64,000 bases of DNA from Ahaetulla prasina (Eukaryota; Chordata; Lepidosauria; Squamata; Colubridae). The position numbers and the translations under genes are program-made. Below the pieces are notes generated by a model. It ran no database searches and was not told where the DNA came from. It saw only the letters and a list, made by a program, of their open reading frames with translations. Location: positions 99,755,325-99,819,324 of the forward strand of contig NC_080543.1 of NCBI RefSeq assembly GCF_028640845.1, read 5' to 3'. The first letter of the stretch is position 1. The number at the start of each line of letters is the position of its first letter. This document shows positions 34,853 to 46,394 of the stretch, one piece after another.

Positions 34853-35056
34853 TTTTTTTTGGTGGTTTTTTTTTTTTAGAATTCAACTATAAGAATTGAA
34901 AGGGACACGGTGGCTCAGTGGCTAAGATGCTGAGCTTGTCAATTGAAAGGTCGGCAGTTCAGCGGTTCGAATCCCTAGTCCTGCATAATGGGGTGAGCTC
35001 CTGTTACTTGTCCCACCTTCTGCTAACCTAGCACTTTGAAAGCATGTAAAAAATGC

Positions 35057-36412
35057 CCGGCCAATTTCCAATTGTCGATTAAAAATAATACAAGACGTAA
35101 TGAAGTGATTAAAGATGAAAATATAGAAACTATTATAGATTGGTTAAAAGTTTTAGAAAATGAAAGGAGGAACAAAGAAATTATTGAAAAATTAGGGTTA
35201 AGCTGGTTTGAAAAAATACAGATAGAAAAATGGACAAAAAAATTAAGGGAAAACTATTCGACAAATAGATGTGAAACTTTTTTTTTTTTTTTGTTTACAT
35301 TTATACCCCGCCCTTCTCCGAAGACTCAGGGTGGCTTACAGTGTATAAGGCAATAGTCTCATTCTATTTGTATATTTTTACAAAGTCAACTTATTGCCCC
35401 CCCAACAATCTGGGTCCTCATTTTACCTACCTTATAAAGGATGGAAGGCTGAGTCAACCTTGGGCCGGGCTCGAACCTGCAGTAATTGCAGGCTACTGTG
35501 TTCTTAATAAGCCTTAATAACAGGCTTTTACCAGCGTGAGCTAAACCGGCCCCCCAAATTCAAACTGAATTTGAATATCTAGTATCTCGGATTATGAAAG
35601 ATGAAATTGGGCTAAAGGGACTCTTTAGCAGGGTTTATAAGATTATAAACTCTGATGAAAAACTACAAAGAGTGATGAGGATAAATTGGGAGAAAGATCT
35701 TAATATTGAAATACCAGAGTCAGATTGGAATGTGAATTGGAATAGTAGAATTATGAGGACTTTATCTATAAGGATTAAAGAGCATAATTACAAAGTTGTT
35801 TGGAAATGGTATTTGACTCCAGTAAAATTGTCACAAATGAATAAAAAAATTAATAAAAAATGTTAGAGATGTGATATGGAATTGGGGACTTATGAACATA
35901 TGTGGTATAAATGTGATAAGGTTAAAAAGTTTTGGCAACAATTGGAGAAAATGATATTTGAAATGATGGGGAAAGTAATAATATTGAGAGTGGAAACTAT
36001 ATTATTGTTGGTAATTAAGGAAATAGAATTAACAAAATATGAAAAAGAATTGATTAGAATTATGATTATAATAGGTAGAATTATAATAGCTAGATATTGG
36101 AAACTAGATGTGATTTTTGGAATAGAAGAGTGGAATTCTGAAATGTGGAAATTAGCTTTAAATGATAAAATGACATGTGATATTAAAATTAGAAGTGGTG
36201 TGTATAAAGAAGATATTTCTGGAAGATTTGGAAACCATTCGTGGACTATGCGCTTGGAAAATTGGACGCCTTGGTACCTGTACCTCGAGAACGTGGATTT
36301 TGGCAATCGTGAGGATATATCCGAAGACCCAAATCTTCCTTTTTCATGTATAGCACAAGGGTGGAATAAATGTATTTTCTTTTTTGTTTGTAATGTTAGA
36401 AAAAAGCAATAA
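35057..36412 (+). pseudogene. LINE-1 ORF2 C-terminal fragment, SINE-interrupted
   Basis: 35057-35278 and 35554-36412 encode the region after the reverse transcriptase. NHSIRIKEHNYKVVW-type sequence (SIRIKEHNYKVVWKWYLTPV) leads to CRRCD-type cysteines: KKC, a stop at 35864, RCDMELGTYEHMWYKCDKVK KFW. The protein is of another L1 subfamily than the copy at 20641, judging from its divergence. A broken copy, not functional. Confidence 0.85.
35279..35553 (-). mobile_element. squamate tRNA SINE inside the L1
   Basis: Minus-strand full-length copy. The T run at 35279-35292 is the poly-A, followed by the complement of the CCGCCCTGAGTCTTCGGAG tail. The head near 35553 has the complements of GGTTCGAGCCC (B box) and TAGCTCACGCTGG (A box). 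Youngest layer of the nest. Confidence 0.9.
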
Positions 36413-36663
36413 AAAAAATTAATTATAAAAAAAAGAAAGCATGTAAAAAATGCAAGTAGAGAAACAGGGACCACCTTCGGTGGAAAGGTAACAGCGTTCC
36501 GTGCACCTTTGGCATTTAGTCATACTGGCCACATGACGACAGAGACGTCTTCAGACAGTGTTGGCTCTTCGGCTTTGAAACAGACATGGCACTGCCCCCT
36601 AGAGTTGGGAACGACTAGCACATATATGCAAGGTGAACCTTTACCCTTACCTTTATAAGAATT

Positions 36664-37457
36664 AACATTATCATTATTGGCTGAAATATAGATCTTTATT
36701 CTGTGTGTATTTACCGTAATTATTCTAAATCAACAAAATTTAAACTTCCAGAGGGGGGAAAGTCAAATCATGGGGGGAGGGGGGATGTTTGACAAAAAAT
36801 GTAATATTCTTTTTTAAATGTATAAAGAGAATATATATCTTATTTTAGTAGGAAACATACACATATTTGTAATATAATTTTTAAAAGTACAATTTTATGT
36901 ATGGATAGGTTTTGTTAGTTCCGATTTCAATTCAGTTTCCTTAATTATCTTGCTTTTTTAATTTGGATTAGACACTGACAAGAGACATGTCAAGATAAAA
37001 ACTGCCTTTATTTCCATGGTTAGAAAATATAAATCAAGTGCAGAGATGTTTTTGATTATGCTACAGTCTATGTGCAAATAACATAAAAACATCTCCTGGC
37101 CCATAGTGTGAGAGAACTTCTGTCCTAAATAATACAGATTTCATTTAATCCATCGCCATCAATATTCATGGTTCAATGTATCTCCTTCACTTTTTGTTTT
37201 GCTACTGTGCAGTGGCAAAATCCTGATGCAGTATTGCCTGTGGAAAATGACACAAATTGCAAACATAGCAAAATATTTATTATAGACAGACCTTAGAGAT
37301 GAACCTCTACCACCAGAAACAAAGCAAGAAAGCTTTCCCATGTTATCAAACAGAATTGCCAATTTATGCCATGAGTGAAAATGCCATTTAAAATCTACAT
37401 AGTAGATAGCATTTAAGCAGGTATGCTGCATCACTGTGCCTGCAATACAGTCATATC
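36664..37457. other. AT-rich sequence, no feature seen
   Basis: Nothing recognised except a G run at 36771-36785. Confidence 0.45.
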
Positions 37458-37465
37458 TTCTAAAT

Positions 37466-38173
37466 TAGCGGCCACCAACTGGTGGTCCATGGACCACTGG
37501 TGGTCCATGAGAAAATTTTTGTGGTCCACAGAAAAATTATTTGCATTTTTAATATTGCACTAAATTAGGGATCCTCAAACTACGGCCCCTGGGACGGATA
37601 CGTGCAATGAATGTTTGTGTTGCTGCCCTTTGAGCTTTTTTTGTGTGAGTCGGAGAGGGGCAGAAATTCCGACTTGGGGTCTGCTTCAGCCTTCTAGTGT
37701 GGGGCTTTGGGTGAAGGCTGGAGGGATGTGCCACTGGTGGTGAAGAGCCAGAGGGCCTCATTCCAGTGGGACTGCATCATGGCCGGACTGGTTGACCATC
37801 TCAGCCCGCTGAGCTTCCAGGTACCTGTACTTGGCCTTGCACTCCCGCAGGTCTTTCCGCTGCTTGGAAAACCTAAGCTTGTAGTCCTCAGTGAGGTGCT
37901 TCTACTGAGCCTACTTCTCGGTCAGATCCAATTTGAACTGAGCTGTTTTGCCAACTTTTTCTTGTGGTGCTGCTTAGCTCCAACAACTGCTTCCTGTTGG
38001 GGCCCTAAGGAACCCGGGCGGAGAGGTGAGGAGTTTTGGTCACGCCCACCCAGTCACATGACCACCTAGCCATGCCCACCCAGCCGGTCATTAGGCAGAT
38101 CATATTAGTGGTCCACGGGATTTAAAATTATGAATTTAGTGGTCCCTAAGGTCCAAAAGATTTGAGACCCCTG
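37466..38173. mobile_element. hAT-type element carrying a foreign segment
   Basis: It is flanked by TTCTAAAT (37458-37465 and 38174-38181). The termini are TAGCGGCCACCAACTGG and, as reverse complement of the end, CAGGGGTCTCAAATC, an imperfect TIR pair. Subterminal GTGGTCC words are repeated at both sides. An inner segment (about 37565-38105) starts TAGGGATCCTCAAACTACGG CCC, itself hAT-terminus-like, and carries a GC-rich cargo. There is no transposase. Confidence 0.75.
37770..37990 (-). pseudogene. captured coiled-coil-like coding fragment
   Basis: On the minus strand one frame reads HLTEDYKLRFSKQRKDLREC followed by KAKYRYLEAQRAEMVNQ. It is preceded by a TAG and by AQFKLDLTEK further up. The composition (Lys/Arg/Glu/Leu, heptad-like spacing) is that of a cytoplasmic coiled-coil protein, not a transposase. 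I cannot name the source gene. It lies wholly inside the hAT element, so capture by the transposon is the simplest reading. Confidence 0.55.
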
Positions 38174-38181
38174 TTCTAAAT

Positions 38182-38369
38182 CATGGGTCCCCAACCCACA
38201 GTCTATGGACCAGCACTGGGCCATGGTATGTCAGCAACTGGGCCACACAAACAAGCAGAGCCCCATTCACAGAATGCAGTCATCACACAAAACCATGCCT
38301 CTTCTGGACAGCAGTACAACTTTTCTCCAGAGAACCAGTCCCTGATGCCCCAAAGGTTGGGGGCCTCTG
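38182..38369. mobile_element. hAT-type MITE, 188 bp
   Basis: It begins CATGGGTCCCCAACC and ends GGTTGGGGGCCTCTG (TIR match about 12 of 15). It is flanked by TTCTAAAT at 38174-38181 and 38370-38377. The left copy of the 8-mer is shared with the preceding hAT element. Confidence 0.85.
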
Positions 38370-38377
38370 TTCTAAAT

Positions 38378-41300
38378 TACAATGTGCTAGTAAATGTTCT
38401 AGTGTGTCTGTTTAAAGCTGGAATCCATAATCCTACTTATTGATGTCACAGCAGGGATAGCAATAAATCTTGACGTTCAACTCTATATTCACAAACTTGC
38501 TTTGTGAACACTAGTGTAAAATGGCCAGATATGCTGTTTTATTGACTGTGGGAAACATCCATATATGTGCAAAAGATCAGCCCTACTCCAAAACATGAAA
38601 CTCAACCTCTTACCCACTTTTTTGAGTAAAAGCTTTTATTTTTGGGGTTTGACGTAACAGTTCTATCTACTTGGAAATCATTGTTCCCATTGGTTATCAG
38701 GTTAGCTCTCTCACTTATCAAATTTTGTATTGAAGCACTATAAACAAGCTCTTTTAATAATATCTTTACGCTTCCTCCAAGATTTATGACCACATTTCTC
38801 TAATAAAGGAATAATAATGCAAGGAAACATTCTAGAAGAAATTGATATAATTCATCCCCATTACTAAAATAATAACTAATCTCATAAACAAAAATAAGTA
38901 GAAGAAAAACTCACTGTGTATATATCTAGCCTTATGGTCATCAGGTAATCAGGCTAAAAAACAACTGATAAGAAGGCTAAAATTTTCAGAATTCTCAACA
39001 GATTGAGGAAAGCTTTCTCTTCCTCACAAAATAAGTGGTCTGTCTGTTCCATATTGATTTATTCTCACTGTTGAGTCAGAAACGAAGGCAAAAATAATCA
39101 ATAAAATGTGATATTGGGGAAATATTTTCTAAGCAAGTTAAGAAAAACTGCTAATCAGTAGTGCCAGTACTAATCAGAAAGAATTGCAATGTTTTAAACT
39201 TCATTTTAAGTGTATTCTCACATGTACTTATCTACAATAAACATAGCACGACTATTACATATTTTTTGAAATAAAATCGTGACCATAAAACCCCCCAGCA
39301 GGCAAGGATGTTCTATAATCGAACTGGGCAAGCTTCTTCAGACAAAAGGTTATGTGTTGGCCTGTAGATGGCATATTCAGCAGCCACATTCTGAAAAGTT
39401 CATGTAACAATACAAGATTTAAAAAATGGGAAAGTGTATGAGAAAAATTAAAACATATTTAAAAGCAAATTGAATGTAAGCCAAATGAATTTACAGGACT
39501 TCCCCATGCTGTCACATTACAAATTTCACTTCATTGGTAACTTCTGAAGCTCTTGGTTGCTAATAGTTTTTGTTTTATTACCTCTGCCAATAGTTGTGAC
39601 AAAAGGCTGCGACAATAATTAATAACCATCCCAGTGCTAGTCCACTCCCAGAAGCAGTCTGGCAACCCAATCTCTCATTTCATAATTTTTTTTGTGTGGA
39701 ATTTTAGACATTTTTCAGAGGTTCTCTTAACTTTATTAGTACAAGAAAGTAATAGTAGCATTAACCCTAGGAGGAGTATTTGCGCATTACCTTGAGAAAA
39801 CGGAAATAATTAGAATAGTCTGGTAGTAGCCAAAAATGGGATGGATTTATTTACTGTAATCACATTCTTCCTCTTCTGTTACTACCGTATGTCCAGTTTA
39901 ATTTAATTAACGGTATATGCAAAAAACACACCCCTCTGCCAAGTAGCTTATTATTCTTTCAATTAGAGGTTAATGCTATTTGTCTGCAGAATCAATCAGC
40001 TACAATTACATCTCTGTTGCTTTCCATATGTACCTTATCCTGACATAGATTGCTACAAGTTTAGCTACTTTGATAAAATGACATCTAATTTAGACTTCTA
40101 CTCCTTTTCCAACTATTTACAACCCACACATAAATGATCAGGTGCCCAAATTAAAATTCATGCACTATACTAAATGACACAAAGTGTATAATATCTCATA
40201 ATATAACAAAGGAATGTATCACCAAGGAGAAGCTTTGTTTAAACCTACCTTAAGAAGTGAATACATTACATAAAGTATAAATTGCTATTTATAGTTTATT
40301 TATATATGTGAATCAGGTCATAAACTACTGAAGCAAAACACAGGAAGCAAAAAGGAAAGTTTCAATCTTGAGTCGATATTTCAGTATACTTAGCACTGCT
40401 AACTGAAAACTAAATATTTATTCTTCAGAATGAAAAAACAGTAAATGCGCATAGAAAAGCTCTTAAAATTGGAAAGGTTATGTAAATGTTAAAGCTAAAA
40501 CTCTAGTTCTCCAGAAAGCCTTGTAATATATGTATGCATTGTGTACACTACAAAAACTATGGAATCATACATGTGTTTAAAGATATTGTTGATATACAAC
40601 ATTCATATGATGAAAGCATGCTGAAATTTCTTTTTTAATGTTAAAGGCGGCAAAACTAGATGGATTGTGAGGTATGTGTGATGATAATAATAATAGCTTT
40701 TTCAACAAAATTTATCAAATGTCTAAAGCCACAGAATTTACAGTTACTTTATTCAAGCATCAGATGGGGATTTATCATACATGTAATTGTTACTCCCAAA
40801 TACATTTATAGTTCAATTTCATAGAAAGTTCTTGACTATGAGGACAATCGTAGTTTTGTACTTTGAAACAAGTGGACATAATGATATTCTATACATTCCT
40901 CCAATCCCTTCAGCATATATTCTTGGTACATGAAATATGCTAGTAAGTAGAATTTATTGTACAAAGGGAAATCTCCCCTGCAGAAGAAGGAGAAAGCAAT
41001 CAATAGGGTAGCCTTTTATCATTGCAACTATATTATTCCCTTAGAGCTGATATATATCAAACAGACAGCTAAATGCTTACTCGTCTTTCCTATATCCTAA
41101 AAATACCATCTATGTGTAGAATGGGAGAACACTGTACAAGATTCTTTGGTAGAACGTAATTATGTCTGATCTACCTTTGCATCTCTATTAATACACAATG
41201 TTACAAAGGGAACCCAGGATAAATATTACATATTATCCCTTCAAGGCTTTATCTGATACAATCAAATTGTAATCTTGGTAATCTTGATTGGGTTGGGTTT

Positions 41301-41387
41301 ACTAATTCAAAGTGTTAACATTTGGGACTGGCTTCTTCCAGAGCATCTTCCCAAGTATTAGCATCCAGATGACTATGTCTAGGCACA
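38378..41387. other. AT-rich unique sequence; possible conserved element at 39880-40130
   Basis: 3 kb without recognised transposons, unusual for this window. The part 39880-40130 has several homeodomain-like AATTA words, for example TTTAATTTAATTAACGG and TTTCAATTAGAGGTTAATGC, and balanced composition, which would fit a non-coding regulatory element. This is a guess from composition, with no alignment behind it. Confidence 0.3.
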
Positions 41388-41430
41388 GAAGCTAAGCAGG
41401 TGGGTTTGGGCCCGGTTAAAACTTGGAAAT
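41388..41430 (+). repeat. 5S rRNA-like fragment
   Basis: GAAGCTAAGCAGGTGGGTTTGGGCC-type sequence (41388 onwards: GAAGCTAAGCAGG, then GGGCCCGGTTAAAACTTGG) matches the internal promoter region of vertebrate 5S rRNA (A-box GAAGCTAAGCAGGGT, then GGGCCTGGTTAGTACTTGG). Only about 40 bp are recognisable, so it is a 5S pseudogene or the remnant of a 5S-headed SINE. Confidence 0.55.
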
Positions 41431-43600
41431 CATTTCAAAAGATGGAGGTTCTTGAAACATGGTTTCTCCCCATTTTATATAATGACCAAGACTCCTCCAC
41501 TTTCTTAAGCATAGAGGGGCAACATCATCTTTATTATTAGTCTACAAAGCAACCAATAAAAGAAAAGATTTTAGAATTTGTGAAACTATAACAGTGAACT
41601 AATACTGCATCCAGGATAACTACACTAAACAAGGAAGTCATACTTTCAAAAATGAACTTTGCAGCATAGTTTCTATTTGTTGCCCATGCAACAATCATTC
41701 AAATATTTAACAAAACTCCTCCCCCTTGTATATAGTTTATGTAGCTAATCTTTGAATGAACTTCTAATTAATAGCAGGTTTATAAACTTCATGAGCATAT
41801 CTATAATAAACTTAAGAATTATAATCAACCAGTTTACTTCTTTAGTGAACCTATTACTTTGTTACACATGGTTGCTTTATTTTATGGCTCTATTTTTAAC
41901 TGTATTGCAAAATAACATGAATGTGTGAGGATTTAGGAGAGAAAGAACAGTCAATTAGCATAAAAATAGAGTCTTTAAAATGGTAATTCTTTGCCCTGTA
42001 TCTGACTGTTTCCAAGTTTCATGGCAGTGGGGTAAGTAGAGCCAAAAATAAAAAAAGTGGTGGCAGCAGCTGGGCATACTACTATAAACAACCAGAAGGA
42101 AGATGCATACAGTATTTAACAGACCATAAAATTGGGAACTTTTCCTGCCATTTGGTATCCTAAAGGAGTTGATCTGAAAATGTCATTCTCCTTGGATAGC
42201 AAACACAGAAGTAATATCAGGAGAAACATAACTAAGTCTATTAAAATGAATATACATTTTCAGAGTGGGAAATAATGTATTTCCTAATACCCTAAATGCA
42301 ACCATTCATTTGTCTGACCATTTTACCTATATTCCACAATCAAAAATGATGCTTCCACTGTCTTAGTTGAATAGATTATGGATTTTTAAGGGGGAAAACC
42401 CTCTCTCTGCAAAATATTATACCATTCATAAAATGTAATTTTTTTCTGCAGAATTGTATTCAAATCTCAGTGTACTTTTGTATGGCAATTCTAAGCAACT
42501 CACCTGTTTATTTTCAGTTTTAAATGCTAAATTAATTAATTAAAAAACTTTAATTTTTAAAGTGAAATATTCCTGTCCTCTTTTAACACTTAAATGTATT
42601 CCTTTAAAATATGCTGATATTCTTACACCAGTAAAAAGTTATTTTAGAAAGACATTCAGAATTTATGTAAACCTCTAGAACATACTTGAAACGGAAAACC
42701 CATGATAGCATTCATAATGGAATTTTATCTGCATCTTCTCTATAGTAAATCCCACTGGCTTACTTACATAGAAGTGCCACTGAATTCAACAGGATTCCTT
42801 TCCTGGTAGACACCTATGGGAACATGCCATGAGTCACTTCTGCCTAAACAGTTAATTCTATTCTAATATTGTAGTCTGAAATATAAAAGCTCTTCAATTC
42901 ACCTTTTTTCTTCCCTGTAGTATACGTAGTTTTTTGGACACAAATTAGATATAAAAATATCTCAAGAATGCTTATAAAATTGGTTCACACGACTGCATTA
43001 AGCTTTGGTTGGAGCACACGACCTATTAAGATATAAACGAAATTGATGGATTCACAAAACATCACTTTTTTTTAAAAAAAGGTAAAAATCAAACATTGTA
43101 TCTTTTGGCTGATCCCAGTGTGTGGACTCAGTGATTCTGTTCATGAACTTCGACTTCTCTGAAATTCAGTGCAAAATCTAAACCTGAGAAAAACAAAGGA
43201 AAGGACTAGAAAAGTCCCAGAAAGCTATTGTTACACACTTCATTTAAAATCACGGGAAGCACTTCTTCCCAAGCAATGTGTGTAAATCCATTCACACACT
43301 CCTTTGACTCTGACCCACAATAAAATAAAGTAGAATAAAAAAACCTCATGGAAAGTGAAAAAACTCGGCAAAAAAAAAAAAGATTCAGCAATCACATTCC
43401 ACCGATTACAAATTAAAATTCAAGTTTACGGGTTACGAGAAGTATAAAAAAGATTAGGGGAGGGGGAAGAAATCATATTCATAACGAGTCTCCACTCTAT
43501 CTTTAGATCGTTGTGGAAAAGAACGTTTTAAGAGATTCGTCAAGCAACTTTGTCCATTCGAGTATCTATTCCCCACCCTACCCCACCCACCCCCACGGCA
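41431..43600. other. AT-rich unique sequence, no feature seen
   Basis: 2.2 kb without recognised repeats or exons, leading up to the CpG island. Confidence 0.45.
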
Positions 43601-43619
43601 TTATTTCCCCTCTGCCTTT

Positions 43620-45060
43620 ACAATTACAGTATTCGGGGTTGCTACAGAGAGAGACAGACAGAGAGAGCAAGAGAGCCGGCGAGAAAGCGCTTTTTTTTCC
43701 TGAGCCCGAGGGCAAAATATTTCGGATCCCCCACGCGCTTCGCAGCTGCCGCCGCCACAGTCTAGTGTCTGTGTGCTCGCGCTGGGGGCACTTCGCTCGC
43801 TTTTAGCGCTGCTGCCAAACCCAGCCACAGCCAGCGATATTTTTTGGGTGGGAGGGGGCTTGGGGAGAGACAGCAGCATCTCTCGCATTACCAGGGGAAA
43901 GAGGAGGCGGCGAAACAAAGCTCACCCTTTCACCGAGACCTACAAAACGCCAACCTACCGCGTTCTAGGAATTCTTCGAAACCACCAAACGTTCCCACTC
44001 TCGGCTCTCGCGCCTGCCGGGCTCTTCCGAGGGACCCAGAAGTCAGGTCCCTGAGATGCACGCGCCAACCAGCTCCCGCACACGGCGGCGGCGGCAACAA
44101 CAGTCCCCTCCCCCGGCGCCCGCTGTCAGCTCTCCCCGTTAATTCCCCCCCCCAGCTTTGGATTGCTCCCGCCTCTCTCCTCCCCCCCGGTGCTCCCCCC
44201 CCATCCCAGGCTAAGCGGCCGCTGACCCCAGTTCCGCTCTTTCCTGGCACATGGCCGTGGAGGTTGCCCGCTGAGCTGAGCCGTGCGCGCCCGCGCGCTC
44301 GCCGCTCTTCTCCCGGCAGGGGCAAGCGACCCCTCTCGGCTTGGACTCAAACCCTCTTGGTTTGTGACTGGTATGTCTTAACTGGGACCTGGATGACTTC
44401 GCCTCGCCCGCGGGACCGCCAAGCAGCAGCTGCCAGCTCCTTTCTCCACACGCCAAGTCTTACCCGGGAAAAAAGAGAAGCTGGGGTATCAGTGTAGTCA
44501 CCCGGTTAGTTCATAATCGCCCCACCCGGAGGAGGAGGTGCTGGAGGCAGCGGCAGTAGTGGAGAAGCAAGCCAGGCGTTAAAGACCCGGGAAGAAAGGC
44601 ACCAGCTGCCGCTCGTGCTTCTGCCGGATGGCTGCAGCAAGTACCCGTCGCCGCCGGTGCCGAAAGGCGAGCATGCTAAGCCAACTCGGGCGCTACCGCT
44701 GCAGCGGCTTTGCCTGCGTCTCCCAGGCTTCGATGTTGGGAGAGGCGGCGACGGTTGGAGGAGCCGAGAGATGCGCGCGGCTCCGCGTGGCCCCTCCCTG
44801 CTCTTTGGGAGGGCAGGGGCGGCAAAGACAGGCGGGGGCGCTATCGCCTTTTGCGCAAAAAAAAAAAAAGAAAGAAAAAGGAAAAAAAAGCGCGTGAGGG
44901 AGGGAGAGGGACGCCTCATCCTGCAAACTGAGGGGACAGTGGCACGCGGGAAGCTGCCCGTTGCGCTCCGCGTGCGCGCACACACATTTTGACCTCGCCT
45001 CCCCGCCTCCCAAACTAACAGCACTTTCCCCAAGTTTTGTGCCAGGTTGACGGGAGGCGT
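43620..45060. promoter_or_regulatory. CpG island, candidate host promoter or first exon
   Basis: A sharp rise in GC and CpG between AT-rich flanks, with no transposon termini at the edges. It has a GC box GGGGCGG (44816-44822), many GCGC words, a GAGA-rich start (43647-43670) and GCCGCCGCC. Open frames on both strands (for example 43844-44497 plus and 44506-45033 minus) are long only because of GC content and have no known domain. No TATA box is obvious. Transcript direction cannot be chosen from sequence. It differs from the GC-rich block at 3-4.5 kb, which sits inside a transposon-like unit. Confidence 0.6.
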
Positions 45061-45760
45061 CTGTAATGACCGAGTTTCGTCCCTAACGTATGTGTGTCCT
45101 CAGAATCGCCAATAAAATCGACAAAGAAACAGCCTTGGGAAGGTTCCTCTTCTGGACCTTTCCATCTCGGTGGCTCTTCTTTGCGCACTTTGTGCGCAAA
45201 CTGGACGGGAAGGTCCTATGCAAAATATTACATAGGCGCCGGGAGCAGGTGCATTCCGGCTGTTCCTCGGTAACGCCACCCAGGTCAAAGTCTGTTAAAG
45301 GCAAAAATGCTAGGATTTAATTCATGTGTTCAGTTTGCCTCTCTTCTGAAATGAATTATTATCCATTTTTTGTCAGGGATACAATCATAGGTATGATGAA
45401 ACCTATGAATTGTACAGAAACTTCTCAGAGAAATGTATTTAAATGTATTTAAACATAAATATACTGTTCATTGATTTCCTTTATAATATAATGATGCACA
45501 AACACAGCTGTTAAAATATAACAAATGTGTAGCATAGTAATATATTGCTTTATCAATTCATTAAGTCAATACAATGTAAGCTACATTTCAGTTATAGGTT
45601 GCAATAAAGTCGCAGGCTTTTTTTTTTTTTAATTCCTGCCCTCTGTTAAATCTATCCATGGATCTCCGTGGGTCTGTGGATCTCAGGTTAAGAACCTCTT
45701 TTTCTAGGAGCTTAGAATGGCTTATAGAGAAATCTCCCTTTGCTTTAACCCAGAACAGCC
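45061..45760. other. CpG island shore and AT-rich flank
   Basis: The composition falls from balanced (to about 45300) to AT-rich. Short frames on both strands at 45083-45320 have no recognisable domain. Confidence 0.4.
45180..45200. promoter_or_regulatory. perfect palindrome TTTGCGCAC/GTGCGCAAA
   Basis: A 9-bp perfect inverted repeat with a TTT centre, about 120 bp outside the 3' edge of the CpG island. The half-site GCGCA is NRF1-like, but the spacing does not fit the known site, so a role is speculation. Confidence 0.35.
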
Positions 45761-45764
45761 CTAT

Positions 45765-45870
45765 GCAGTATGTTGGTCTGGAGTTACCCAGTGAATTTCT
45801 ATAGCTGAAGGTGGACTTAAATATGGATCATCCTAATCCAACTTCTTAACCACCATCTTAATCTGCTCTG
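45765..45870 (-). repeat. antisense tRNA-SINE fragment
   Basis: CAGTGAATTTCTATAGCTGA AGGTGGACTTAAATATGGAT and the final CTTCTTAACCACCATCTTA are the reverse complement of a tRNA-derived SINE head and body, related to the fragment at 1060-1145. Confidence 0.45.
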
Positions 45871-46394
45871 CACATAACAGTAAGCCACAATGGATGATTC
45901 ATACTCTACATTAAGCTAAGAACCATATTATGACTTGTGACATGATGTGTGTGAATTAGCTTTTGATATTGAATTTTTTGCATTTTCCCTTCCCAGTACC
46001 ACAAAGAAGTGGTAGTATCTTTTATATAGTGTGCTCTCATGTTTTGTGTATCACATTCCTCAAACACAGCTGACTTTCAGAAAGCTGAAAGACATCTTTA
46101 GCTGTGTCAGGCTTCCCTCAGCGGGCAATGCAAAAAACTTCAGCAATAGATTTCCAAGGACACAAAAGCTCAGCTCGGCAGGCTTATTTTAGGAAAGCTA
46201 GGAAGCTACTACAAAAGCATTCCAAGGACAGCTGTGTATCATCTGTAAAGTTCAAACTTTCAAGGTTCAAAAGTTCTGTGCCCCTGCATCCCACTTGAGG
46301 GATAGAGCAGCCTAACTATCCCTCTCTTTCAGGTAGGGAACCCAAATCCAATTTTTCTCTTATTTGGTATAGTACGTCCAAGGAAACTAGGTAT
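45871..46394. other. no feature seen
   Basis: Mixed composition; nothing recognised. Confidence 0.4.

Larger units (their letters stand above)
35057..36434 (+). mobile_element. 5'-truncated LINE-1 inside the Sauria SINE
   Basis: It is flanked by the perfect 19-bp duplication GAAAGCATGTAAAAAATGC (35038-35056 and 36435-36453), which is SINE sequence. It contains the ORF2 C-terminal region, a short 3' UTR and the end GCAATAAAAAAAATTAATTA plus poly-A. It is split by a tRNA SINE at 35279-35553. Confidence 0.92.
34898..36653 (+). mobile_element. Sauria SINE, split by an L1 insertion
   Basis: The head is GGGACACGGTGGCTCAGTGG with B box GGTTCGAATCC (near 34963). The second part, from 36454, runs GGGACCACCTTCGGTGGAAA to AGTTGGGAACGACTAGCACA and ends CCTTTACCCTTACCTT. 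It is flanked by TATAAGAATT at 34888-34897 and 36654-36663. This is the tRNA-derived squamate SINE family with a BovB-like 3' end, so it was mobilised by BovB-type LINE machinery. An L1 fragment interrupts it at 35057-36434. Confidence 0.92.

Noticed and set aside
34920..34980. tRNA gene at the GTGGCTCAGTGG/GGTTCGAATCC boxes
   Set aside because: The boxes belong to the head of the Sauria SINE; the acceptor stem does not pair and the sequence continues into the SINE body.
35890..36474. 194-codon minus-strand frame with hydrophobic runs
   Set aside because: Shadow of the L1 ORF2 fragment on the opposite strand.
43844..44497. 217-codon frame in the CpG island as a host gene
   Set aside because: Composition is that of random GC-rich DNA; no domain, no clear splice context, and frames of similar length run on the other strand.
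44506..45033. 175-codon minus-strand frame in the CpG island
   Set aside because: Poly-Phe from an A run and otherwise random GC-rich composition.
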